52,616 nucleotides of DNA from Mycolicibacter acidiphilus (lineage in GTDB: Bacteria; Actinomycetota; Actinomycetes; Mycobacteriales; Mycobacteriaceae), in assembly GCF_018455725.1 (NCBI RefSeq), contig NZ_JAHCLR010000018.1:1-52616 (forward strand). The letters are read 5' to 3'. Below are positions 11,341 to 18,966 of this stretch, piece after piece. Made by a program: the position numbers and the translations under genes. Numbering within the stretch: position 1 is the stretch's first letter; each line of letters starts with the position of its first letter. The notes under the pieces were generated by a model. It made no database searches, had not been told where the DNA came from, and worked only from the letters and a program-made list of their open reading frames with translations.

Positions 11341-12036
11341 TCATGCTGAGATCGGGATGAACCCGGAGCCGGGCGCGTCTCCGACGTTGACGTCGTCGAG
11401 AATCCGGCTGAACTTCGTCATGTGCGTGAATTGATGCGGGGGATGTACTTGAAACTGACCGGCGTAGCCAGGCATGAACGTGCCGTCGGTGATCATGCCG
11501 ATCAGCTGGTCATTGGAGGTAACCGGGCCGCCGTTGTCGCCGGGTTGGTAGTCACCCCGCGGCATGGACATGTGCGGTCCGGGACCAGGGATGGTGCTGT
11601 TGTCGCTGCAGAAGTCACCGGTGGCGGCGCCGAGTCGGCATTCGGGCTGGTGCCATTCCGGGTCAGGGCCGATGCTGTTGATGACGAAGCCAGCGAAATT
11701 GGCGATGGGGGTGATTTTGGTGGGGTCGAATTTAATCACCGCGTAATCCAGCCCAGGGTTGTTGCCGATGGCCACCACGGTACCCACCGGCCCGAGGTCC
11801 TCGGAGCCCTCAGCAACGACTGGGGAGTCCGGTCCGCCGCAGCTCGCGGCGGTGAAACCGACCAGATCCCCGGTCTTGTCGTGGCCAATGGTGGTCAGGG
11901 TGCAGTAGATGCCGTTGACGATGATGCCTGCCCCGCCGCCCAGCGGGAGTGCGGCTGCGGCGACCGGAGCACGCGCCACGGCCAGCAGAGGCAACAGCAG
12001 GCACACGACGATCCGCCAGCGATATCCCGGCCTCAC
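11341..12036 (-). CDS. Secreted S1-fold pseudoprotease (catalytic His and Ser replaced)
   Basis: 231 residues from a GTG at 12036. An N-terminal hydrophobic segment (WRIVVCLLLPLLAVARA) acts as signal peptide. The chain then follows the chymotrypsin/alpha-lytic pattern: the TAGHC motif reads TAASC (Ser65 where His is expected), the Asp is kept (D97 in GLDYAVIKF), and the GDSGGP motif reads GDNGGP (Asn168 replacing Ser). Both differences were checked in the DNA. It should therefore not cleave peptides and may bind a ligand or substrate. Cys pairs remain (C45/C66, C133/C143). It follows glycine-rich copy 2 on the same strand by 85 bp. Confidence 0.75.
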   Translation of the reverse strand: MRPGYRWRIVVCLLLPLLAVARAPVAAAALPLGGGAGIIVNGIYCTLTTIGHDKTGDLVGFTAASCGGPDSPVVAEGSEDLGPVGTVVAIGNNPGLDYAVIKFDPTKITPIANFAGFVINSIGPDPEWHQPECRLGAATGDFCSDNSTIPGPGPHMSMPRGDYQPGDNGGPVTSNDQLIGMITDGTFMPGYAGQFQVHPPHQFTHMTKFSRILDDVNVGDAPGSGFIPISA

Positions 12037-12121
12037 AATTCGCGCCCTAAAAGGCGCCCAGCTGCCGAATACAACTCGGAGGATTGTCGATGTCGGAGAA
12101 ATCGTCGCCAGCGTGCGGCGG

Positions 12122-12793
12122 TCAGGTGTAGAAGCACAGGAATGCGGCGCCGTCACCGCCGTTGCCGCCCGGCGAGTTCGCGCTTGTGGCGCCTCCGGTG
12201 CCCCCGGCCCCGACGACCACCGCGATCTCGGTCATCCCGGAGCTGATCGTCTGGGTGTAGGGCTCGACCCCGCCGCCACCGCCGCCGCCACCACCCAAGG
12301 TGCCACCTGTTCCGCCGCCGCCTCCACCGCCGCCCCCGCCGGGTGCCGCGCCGTTGCCTCCAGCACTGTTGACGCCCGCTGCGCCGCCGGCGGCACCCGT
12401 GTAATTTCGGCCATTGAAGTTGACGCTGGACGATGACCCGCCGTAGCCGGCGGTACCTGTTTCGCTTTCGCCTCCGCCTCCGCCTCCGGTGGCATAGATG
12501 GAGACACCTCCACCGTTTACCGCCGCGGTTGACGTGCCGCCGGTGGTCCCGCCTGTGGCGCCGGTCTGGTCGTCGTATCCGCCTCCTCCGCCTCCGCCGC
12601 CATAGACGATCATGTCGACGGCGGTCGCGGTGGGCGGGATCGGGATGGTGTAGGCGCCGGGCACGGTGAGGGTGACCAGTTGGACGGTGGTGCCGCCCAT
12701 GCCTTGGTTCTGGAAGTTTTGATTGAGAGATTGAGCTTTGTTGGCAAGTTGCTGGAAAGTTGTTGCGAGCTGAGGGTAATTCGGCGTGGTCAT
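12122..12793 (-). CDS. Glycine-rich tail-adhesin-like protein, copy 2
   Basis: 223 residues. It has the same design as copy 1: MTTPNYPQLATTFQQLANKA, a short QLVTLTVPGAYTIPIPPTAT strand region, long Gly runs, and a final GGDGAAFLCFYT strand. The ATG at 12793 is preceded by AGGAG at ideal spacing, so the frame open to 13036 is not part of the gene. A TACCTT -10-like box (12802-12807, minus) sits in a sequence similar to the promoters of the other copies. It heads a probable operon with the pseudoprotease downstream. Confidence 0.8.
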   Translation of the reverse strand: MTTPNYPQLATTFQQLANKAQSLNQNFQNQGMGGTTVQLVTLTVPGAYTIPIPPTATAVDMIVYGGGGGGGGYDDQTGATGGTTGGTSTAAVNGGGVSIYATGGGGGGESETGTAGYGGSSSSVNFNGRNYTGAAGGAAGVNSAGGNGAAPGGGGGGGGGGTGGTLGGGGGGGGGVEPYTQTISSGMTEIAVVVGAGGTGGATSANSPGGNGGDGAAFLCFYT

Positions 12794-13083
12794 AGCTCCT
12801 GAAGGTAGCAGGCAAGAGGCCGCGGCGTCTGGGGATTTTCTAGGAATTTCAGAGTGACGGATCGACGTGTCGACGCACGGTTGCCACGGTTGCTCAGCGA
12901 CGGCGCGAGCCTGGTCGACAGTCCGCGCCGCGCTGCCGCGCCGGGCCACACTGTTGGCTGACGTGGTGAACGCTTCCACGTTGTATCGGATCATGATTGT
13001 GTAATCGTTTGGGACGGAAGTTATCTCGGCACCCACGCGCGTGGTCGTTGATTTCTGTCCGAGTGTGGCCTTACGTTGGACGG

Positions 13084-13503
13084 ATGCAGATAGAAGGTCT
13101 TTTTCTCGCTGAAGACGCCCAGGTCGTCGATAACAAGCTCTACGCCACTGGTGGCGTGCCGAAGTCCATCCAAGTACCCCGCGCCGGGCAGCTCAACGAC
13201 GAGGGCGAGATGGCGGCCGCGTCCTACAGCCTGGTGACGTTGATGGAGTTCGGACCCGACGACGGTACGAGGCCGTATCGGATGACTACCGAATTGGTCG
13301 ACGCCGAGGGCAACAAGCGTGTCGTCGCCGATGGCGAGATCATCCCAGTTACCAGCGCTCCGGGCGCGGGCGCCGGTGAGAAATGTTTCTCGGTGTCGGA
13401 GCTGCGAATCAATGCGGACAAGGACGGCCGCATGATGTTGGTTCAAACGATCGACGGCGGCAGCTCGATGAGTATCCCCGTGACACTGCATATCGTCGAC
13501 TGA
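13084..13503 (+). CDS. DUF6941-like protein
   Basis: 139 residues, predicted beta-rich. The opening MQIEGLFLAEDAQVVDNKLYATGG followed by a block with LVTLMEFGPDDGTRPYRMTTELVDAEGN resembles a common actinobacterial family of ~140 residues (DUF6941-like; recalled, not searched). Function unknown. ATG 13084 was chosen from that similarity; the upstream open frame lacks a ribosome site. A TACGTT -10-like box lies only ~7 nt before the ATG, which suggests a leaderless message. No signal peptide. Confidence 0.65.
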   Translation: MQIEGLFLAEDAQVVDNKLYATGGVPKSIQVPRAGQLNDEGEMAAASYSLVTLMEFGPDDGTRPYRMTTELVDAEGNKRVVADGEIIPVTSAPGAGAGEKCFSVSELRINADKDGRMMLVQTIDGGSSMSIPVTLHIVD

Positions 13504-13521
13504 GGGCCGATTCTCGATCGT

Positions 13522-13553
13522 ATCGAGGTGCAGCCTGATAGCGTCAATGAACT
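13522..13553 (+). promoter_or_regulatory. Conserved promoter of glycine-rich family, decayed copy
   Basis: Same 32-bp element as at 9605-9636, 26 of 32 identical, with TAGCGT at 13539-13544 again ending 9 nt before the ATG. It has been kept although the gene behind it is broken. Confidence 0.5.
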
Positions 13554-13917
13554 ATGATGGCCCCAATTTATCGGCAGCTTGCAGCGACTTTCCAACAGAT
13601 CGCCGTGAGGGCTGAATCCGTGGCGCTGCAGTTTCAAAGCAAAGGTACCGGCGGTAGCCCTCAGCTGGTCGGTGCCACGTCAGCCGGCCCTTACGCCGTC
13701 ACCATCCCGTCCACCGCGACCTGTATCGAAATCAAGCTGTCCGGCGGCGGCGGTGGCGGGTCTATGCCGGTGCCGAGGGTAGCGCCGGGGCGGCGCGACT
13801 TGTTGGATGACCATTGGTCAGGGTGGTGGGGACAGAGCTGGCGACGGCGAGGGCAAAAACGCTGAAAACGTCAACGTCGATGGTCAGATTGGTCCGGCTC
13901 CCCGGCTGGCACGATGA
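13554..13917 (+). pseudogene. Glycine-rich tail-adhesin-like protein, decayed copy 3
   Basis: The first ~67 codons are intact and clearly paralogous (YRQLAATFQQIAVRAESVALQF, then GPYAVTIPSTAT and a Gly run). After the Gly run the matching sequence shifts frame (YAGAEGSAGAAR in another frame), meets a stop, and then resumes in a third phase as GEGKNAENVNVDGQIG, which corresponds to GEGQNSAG...VNVNGQDY of copy 1. It then ends abruptly against protease-derived sequence. The remaining ORF (103 codons) ends in unrelated residues, so no functional product is expected. Confidence 0.7.
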
Positions 13918-14292
13918 CCATCACACCAAACATGGTGGCGTTCGCTAGCGCGGTGTGCATGGCGGTGCGTGCTTGGCGGTCCAGGAGTTCTCCAGACTGT
14001 CCGGCCTGATCGAGAGCGCCGAGCGCTTACTAACACGGTTATGAGCTGCGCGGGAGATGGCTTGGTAGACACCATGATCGGCGTTCGGCGTGAAATATAC
14101 CACGGTCATGGCGGCGGCGATTAGGTTGGCCAAGCTGCCGCCGTTGGCTTCCCAGTCCAGCATCGCCACCGGCCCGCCGTTGTTGGCCGTCCAGGTGCGG
14201 GCTTGGGTGGCTGGGTCATCGGTGGTGACGTAGTGATAGCCGATCAGGGGCAGGTCGTTTGTCTCGGCACCATGGGGTGTTCGGGTTTTCAT
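13915..14292 (-). pseudogene. Chimeric GH25 lysozyme / sedolisin fragment
   Basis: Reading the minus strand from 14292, a short non-homologous lead is followed by NDLPLIGYHYVTTDD through AMLDWEANGGSLANL, which matches the middle of the GH25 lysozyme at 7774. At about 14110-14125 it changes directly into MTVVYFTPNADHGVYQAIS, which matches the sedolisin (VVYFAPNTDQGFYEAIS). After a frame change it continues as RTAMHTALANATMFGVMVI, again sedolisin-like, and stops at the decayed glycine-rich gene. So pieces of three gene families are fused head to tail. The sequence differs from the intact copies in the window, so it derives from other paralogues. Confidence 0.75.
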
Positions 14293-14318
14293 CGCCGCAG
14301 TTGGTCATGCCACATTGG

Positions 14319-15875
14319 CTATTCGCTTTGCTCTGATGAGTTGCCTGGGTCCGCACTCAAGGCCGTCAGCGCGGTCAGCAGGGCCTGGCCGTTGGGGCTG
14401 CCCAGGCCGGTGCACGGGTCCCAGCCCGGGCTGGCGGTGTAAACGCCGTTGGTGCCGATGGTGATGTCGCGGAAGGCGCTGCTCCCGATCTGGTAGAGGG
14501 CTCGGTGGGGGTCTCCCAGTGGGCGGCCGAGCTGCTGGTTGAGCCGCGCCACCAGCGCCGCCCATAGCGGGGCCACGGCGCTGGTGCCGCCGAGCACCTG
14601 ATCAGTGCCGTCCACACACACCTGATAGCCGGTGAGCGGGTCGGCGTTACCGGCGACATCGGGTACCCCACGGCCCGCGGAGCCGTCAGGTGTGGTGGGC
14701 ACCGTGACGGCGTGCTGCCAATCGGGTATCGCGAAGTCGACACTCACCCCGCCGCCGGTGGCGCCTTGGCCAAGAGTTGTGTCGTTCCACACTGTTTCGT
14801 TGCTGATCGTGTCGCCGCCGGCGATCAGGGTAGTGCCGCCACAGGCCAGCGCGTAGGGACTCGACGCCGGAAAGTCCACGTGCGGCGTACCGTCGTTATC
14901 GCCGTCGGAGGAACCGTTATCCCCGGCGGATGCGGTCACCGTGACACCAAGCAGGGCGGCGTCCTGCAGCGCGGTCTGCATAGCGGCCAGCGCCTGGTTG
15001 CTCCAAGTAGGCTCCGGGGCACCCCAGCTGATCGAGATCACCGACGGCTTATGCGCGCTGTCATGAATTGCTTGGGAGATGGCTTCATAGAAACCCTGGT
15101 CGGTGTTCGGCGCGAAATACACCACGATGGCAGCAGCGGGAGCCAGGGCGCCGAGCACCTCGATGTCGAGCATCACTTCGGTATCCGCGGGCCTGCCGGG
15201 CAGGTTGAGGCCGCCGACAACCGAAACGGCGGTCACCGAGGGCATTGTGGTCAGGCCTAGTGAGGTGAAGTAGGTCTCAAGGTCGTTGGTGCGGTAGCCG
15301 CCGCCGAGTTCGATGACGGCCACGGTTTGGCCGCTGCCGTCCGTGCCAGCGGGGAAGCCGTACAGCTGGCCAAGTTGGATCGGCGTGTAGGTGTGGCTGG
15401 GTTGCGCGTGCGGCTGGCGGACGTGCGGGGCAGCGATGGGGCGGCGATCCAGTCCGAGCACCGCGATAACACCGTCGGGCAAGGTCGGTGCGCCGGCGCA
15501 CCCCAACAACATCGGACCGCCCTCGACGCTCTGATAGCTGCCCAGCTGCACACCGAACGCGCGCTGCAGGGCGGTCGATGACCCGCGCACGTGCAGGACC
15601 CGGCGGTGCGGCTGGCAGCCAGTCTCCTGCAGGCCGTGTGCGGCCGTGAATTCGCGCAGGCGTGCGATGTCGGCCGGGTCCGCGCCGCAAAGGTTGGGGA
15701 AAGCGTGGTGACTGACCGCAGGCGGCTGAGGCCACCCCGCCGAGGCCGGCGCCCCGCCGCGGCGGCGCAACACCACAGTGACTTCGATGGGTTCCTCGCC
15801 GTGGTGCGGACCCACATAGCGGGTCCCCGCACGCGCCGGCCGACCCTGCGAGATGCCTACTTCACCGCTCATCAT
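14319..15875 (-). CDS. Sedolisin (S53, kumamolisin-like) serine-carboxyl peptidase
   Basis: 518 residues: a propeptide (about 1-180) with IEVTVVLRRR and HHAFPNLCGADPADIARLREF features, then the S53 catalytic domain. Catalytic Glu233 and Asp237 lie in ADTEVMLDIE, the oxyanion Asp319 in SAGDN, and the nucleophile Ser432 in GGTSAVAP. C-terminal Asp470 (FRDITIG) and Asp486 (DPCTG) suit the calcium site. All key residues are kept, so it should be an active acid endopeptidase after self-processing. No signal peptide is obvious. The ATG at 15875 follows AAGGA; the frame runs ten codons further to a TTG. Divergent from glycine-rich copy 4. Confidence 0.88.
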   Translation of the reverse strand: MMSGEVGISQGRPARAGTRYVGPHHGEEPIEVTVVLRRRGGAPASAGWPQPPAVSHHAFPNLCGADPADIARLREFTAAHGLQETGCQPHRRVLHVRGSSTALQRAFGVQLGSYQSVEGGPMLLGCAGAPTLPDGVIAVLGLDRRPIAAPHVRQPHAQPSHTYTPIQLGQLYGFPAGTDGSGQTVAVIELGGGYRTNDLETYFTSLGLTTMPSVTAVSVVGGLNLPGRPADTEVMLDIEVLGALAPAAAIVVYFAPNTDQGFYEAISQAIHDSAHKPSVISISWGAPEPTWSNQALAAMQTALQDAALLGVTVTASAGDNGSSDGDNDGTPHVDFPASSPYALACGGTTLIAGGDTISNETVWNDTTLGQGATGGGVSVDFAIPDWQHAVTVPTTPDGSAGRGVPDVAGNADPLTGYQVCVDGTDQVLGGTSAVAPLWAALVARLNQQLGRPLGDPHRALYQIGSSAFRDITIGTNGVYTASPGWDPCTGLGSPNGQALLTALTALSADPGNSSEQSE

Positions 15876-15930
15876 GATGCGTCCTTCACAGCCGACGGCG
15901 GGCAACCCTGAATGTTTCCCGGTAGTTCCC

Positions 15931-15959
15931 TGTCAGTCAACGCGGAGCCTTGACTGACA
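15931..15959. promoter_or_regulatory. Palindromic operator with paired -35 boxes
   Basis: Perfect 10-bp arms (15931-15940 and 15950-15959) around a 9-nt spacer, in the 110-bp gap between the divergent sedolisin and glycine-rich copy 4. Each arm carries TTGACTGACA on one strand, so each holds a good -35 (TTGACT). On the plus strand a GATAAC/TAACTT -10-like region follows at 15973-15980; on the minus strand AAACAT follows with 17-nt spacing. One dimeric regulator could control both genes here. Confidence 0.5.
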
Positions 15960-15985
15960 CCCAAAATGGGAGGATAACTTAAATC

Positions 15986-17305
15986 ATGACTTCCCCCATC
16001 GTTTCCGATGCTTTCACGCTTTTCGACAATACGATTACCGCGGCCGTGAACACCGCCAGAGCGCTCGTAAATACTGCTCCGACTGGCGGCGTGCAATCGG
16101 GTATAGACTTCGGTGCGCTCGGCTCGGCCGACCTGTATTTCCTTCAGGTAGGAGGCGATGTCGGCCAGGTGTTCGCCCAAGATTTTGAAGCCGTGATCAT
16201 GGAAGTGCTAACCGCCGGCATTTTGGCATCTTCGATTGTCACCAATATCGAATCGGGGATTGCAATAGGTGCTGCGGCGCCCAAGGCGGTCGCAGCTGCC
16301 GCTACACCGGCCGCCACCAGCGATACCGTCAGCAGTGTCTTGGCCCAGGCTCAGCAAGCAGCCACGGCGGCGTTGACGGCGGCCCAGAGCTCCTTCTCGA
16401 CAGCGAAAGAACAGCCGCTCACGGATAATTTGCCGTCCGGCAACGAATTGCAGGTCCTTGGCGGTCACATATTGTTTCAGCAGGCCATCAATACATTTTT
16501 GAATTCTCTTCCGGCATCGGTATCGGGCGGGAATGAGTCGAATGCCGGTATGATCGCCACGCTTCAAAATCTGCTCCTCATGGAACAGAATGTGGTGACG
16601 ATTCTTTCCGAGATCGACACCAACAACATTTATGAGCAACCGGTTGCTCTGACCGGTCTTAATGTTGCGCTGGTGCTCACCGATGCGGCGATTCTCACTG
16701 ATGTCAGCCTTGCCAGCATCACTTATGCGTTGTGGGCTCTGGAAGGGTTCACCGGCGAACTCGTCACCGTCAACACCGCTGGCGCCTACTCGGTACCGAT
16801 CCCGGCCGGCACAAAATATATGGACATCGTCCTGATTGGCGGCGCCGGTGGGGGTGGCGGCTACAACGTCGCTGGCTCCGGCACCGGCGGTGATGGAGGA
16901 GCCACCACGGCAACACCCACGGGCGGTTCCACCCTGACCGCAGCGGGCGGTATCGGCGGTGCCAGCAGCCAGACCGCTATCGCTAGCGCCGGCGCCTCGG
17001 CCGGCACCGAATTTTTCGACGGCCGAACCTACACCGGCGGCACCGGCGGCGCGCTGGGCTACAGCAGTGTCGGCGGCAATGGTACGGCGCCCGGCGGCGG
17101 CGGAGGCGGAGGCGCCTCGGCTCTGGTCATTGGAGGACAAGGCGGCGCTGCCGGCCAATGGGCCGAACAAACCCTCGCGGTTACCGCCGACATGACCGAG
17201 ATCACCGGCACCATCGGCGAAGGCGGTATCGGCGGCGCCTCAAGCAGCACCGAACTCGGCGGCAACGGCGCCATCGGCGCCGCGTTCTTCTACTTCTACA
17301 ACTGA
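15986..17305 (+). CDS. Glycine-rich tail-adhesin-like protein, copy 4, with helical N-domain
   Basis: 439 residues. The first ~250 residues are a helical, Ala-rich domain not present in the other copies (it starts MTSPIVSDAFTLFDNTITAA and includes a run of A/T between 95 and 145). From about 255 the shared design returns: ELVTVNTAGAYSVPIPAGTK, a Gly-rich body, TEITGTIGEGGIGGASS and the final GAIGAAFFYFYN. The architecture of a long stalk plus Gly-rich tip recalls tail fibre or adhesin proteins (inference). No signal peptide. GGGAGG lies 12 nt before the ATG. A strong hairpin follows the stop. Confidence 0.8.
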   Translation: MTSPIVSDAFTLFDNTITAAVNTARALVNTAPTGGVQSGIDFGALGSADLYFLQVGGDVGQVFAQDFEAVIMEVLTAGILASSIVTNIESGIAIGAAAPKAVAAAATPAATSDTVSSVLAQAQQAATAALTAAQSSFSTAKEQPLTDNLPSGNELQVLGGHILFQQAINTFLNSLPASVSGGNESNAGMIATLQNLLLMEQNVVTILSEIDTNNIYEQPVALTGLNVALVLTDAAILTDVSLASITYALWALEGFTGELVTVNTAGAYSVPIPAGTKYMDIVLIGGAGGGGGYNVAGSGTGGDGGATTATPTGGSTLTAAGGIGGASSQTAIASAGASAGTEFFDGRTYTGGTGGALGYSSVGGNGTAPGGGGGGGASALVIGGQGGAAGQWAEQTLAVTADMTEITGTIGEGGIGGASSSTELGGNGAIGAAFFYFYN

Positions 17306-17326
17306 TGACCGTACCGACCACCCCTT

Positions 17327-17363
17327 CGGTGATGTACCCCGCCCAAAGCGGGGTACATCACCG
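17327..17363 (+). terminator. Perfect 16-bp hairpin after glycine-rich copy 4
   Basis: Arms 17327-17342 and 17348-17363 pair without mismatch around a CCAAA loop, starting 21 bp after the stop. No T-run follows, as is common for mycobacterial hairpin terminators. Confidence 0.75.
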
Positions 17364-17527
17364 CAAACAATCCAGGGGTCGGGCCGGCGAGTTCGGTGTC
17401 CGCGACGCGAACGGCGTTGGCGCCGACCGTCAACACAGGACATGTCATCGCAAGGCGGAGCCTGCGCCGCGTGGCTTCATCGCCTCAATAACACCCCCAG
17501 CTGATTCTGAAAGGGGAGGAACCACCG

Positions 17528-18046
17528 ATGTTTCGGAGCAAATTATCTGATGCCGCAAAGGCACTGCTGGCGGCGGCGCTGATCGCCGTACCCGCAACGG
17601 TCGTGACCGCCACACCGGCGTATGCGGACTGCGGAGACCCCGGCGAAGCTCCCTGCACCGGACCCGTCCCCACCGTTGACGAGGTGGTCGCCATCATGGC
17701 CGAGCTGACCGACCCGAACATTCCCGCCGCGAACAAGGGCGATATCGTCACTCCCGGATTCAGCCCCGAAGAAGCCGGGACTATCGACGACCATCTGAAC
17801 CAGATGAACGGCAAGGGGCTGCTGCCCCTGCCCTTCGTCGTCACCGACATCCAACCCGCACCCAACAATTTTGCCGGGGCCACGCTCGCTACCACGGGAG
17901 GGTTTCATCAGATCAGCGCTGCGAAGCCGATCGTGCTGGTCGATCAGGGCGGGCACTGGCTGATCACCCACGACACCGCCATGACGGCACTGGACGCGTT
18001 CTGGTACAACGCCCGCCGACACCCAGTGGTCGTTGGTGGTATCTGA
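17528..18046 (+). CDS. Secreted Mtb12/CFP2-like antigen, copy A
   Basis: 172 residues. Signal peptide to about residue 34 (PAYA|DCG), then PTVDEVVAIMAELTDPNIPAANKGDIVTPG, in two parts, which parallels PTAAQLTSLLNSLADPN and FANKGSLVEGG of the M. tuberculosis low-molecular-weight antigen Mtb12 (CFP-2). LPFVVTDIQPAP and the late VDQGGHWLITHDTAM also correspond. Mature protein is secreted; the role of this NTF2-like family is not established. A Cys pair lies at the mature N-terminus (DCGDPGEAPC). A strong GGGGAGGA ribosome site precedes the ATG. Copy B follows after 29 bp. Confidence 0.85.
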   Translation: MFRSKLSDAAKALLAAALIAVPATVVTATPAYADCGDPGEAPCTGPVPTVDEVVAIMAELTDPNIPAANKGDIVTPGFSPEEAGTIDDHLNQMNGKGLLPLPFVVTDIQPAPNNFAGATLATTGGFHQISAAKPIVLVDQGGHWLITHDTAMTALDAFWYNARRHPVVVGGI

Positions 18047-18075
18047 GCTGAGGCTGGTCGCGGAAAGGACCGTCC

Positions 18076-18693
18076 GTGATATCGGTAAAGAAGTTCTTCC
18101 CGTCGGGGCGAGTGCAGGTCGTTGGTGAGGGTCACCGGGTCAGTGGCTGGGGTGTCGCGGGGCGCCGGACAGGGCCGCCAGCGAAATTCGCTGGGATTGC
18201 GCGGGTGGCGCTGACGGCAGCGCTGATCGCCGTCCCCGCAACGGTTGTGACCGCCGCACCGGTCTATGCGGACTGCGGAGACCCCGGCGAGCCTGCCTGC
18301 ACCGGTCCCGTCCCCACCGTCGACGAGGTGGTCGCCATCATGGATAAGCTGACCGACCCGAACATTCCCGCCGCGAACAAGACTGACATCGTCACTCCCG
18401 GGTTCACCTCCGAAGAAGCCAGGACTATCGACGACCACCTGAACCGGATGAACGCGGTCGGGCTGCTGCCACTGAACTTCGTGGCGGCCGACATCCAACC
18501 CGCACCCAACGATCTGGCCGGGGCCACCGTGTCCGCCTCGGGACGGTGGTACAACCAATACACTCCTCCGGGGCCGATTGTGCTGGTCGACCAGGACGGG
18601 CACTGGCTGATCACCCACGACACCGCCATGACGGCACTGGACGCGTTCTGGTACAACGCCCAGCGGCACCCAGTGGTCGTTGGTGGTATCTGA
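18076..18693 (+). CDS. Secreted Mtb12/CFP2-like antigen, copy B
   Basis: 205 residues from a GTG at 18076 with AAGGA upstream. From about residue 44 it is nearly the same protein as copy A; the last ~95 bp of the two genes differ at only a few bases, which points to a recent tandem duplication. It differs by a ~40-residue basic N-terminal extension (SVKKFFPSGRVQVVGEG) before the hydrophobic signal core (ARVALTAALIAVPATVVTA). A later start within the ORF cannot be excluded. Cleavage is likely at VYA|DCG. Confidence 0.8.
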   Translation: MISVKKFFPSGRVQVVGEGHRVSGWGVAGRRTGPPAKFAGIARVALTAALIAVPATVVTAAPVYADCGDPGEPACTGPVPTVDEVVAIMDKLTDPNIPAANKTDIVTPGFTSEEARTIDDHLNRMNAVGLLPLNFVAADIQPAPNDLAGATVSASGRWYNQYTPPGPIVLVDQDGHWLITHDTAMTALDAFWYNAQRHPVVVGGI

Positions 18694-18966
18694 GATTGGT
18701 CGGCTGTGCCGTATCGGCGGGCGGCGCCACCAGAGAACGCGTTCGGAAGTGTCGATGGCTTCGCCGTCCGGGAATCAGCGCGGCGGTACGAAGGCGACCC
18801 CGCCGGCGTGGTCCGGCCTGAAGAGAGACCGCTCGGGAAGTCCTGATGTCTGCCGATATCGGTGTACTTTGTGTTGCAGTTCCTGGTCGCGTTCGTCTTT
18901 GCTCACTCACCGGCGGACTCCCGCTGGTATCGCGCACCCAGGTGCCTCTCGATGGGAGACTCAGAT

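Noticed and set aside
9637-17305. Glycine-rich genes as PE_PGRS
   Set aside because: There is no PE N-terminal domain and no GGAGGX-type PGRS repeat order; they have a short helix or a helical domain plus a beta lead-in instead.
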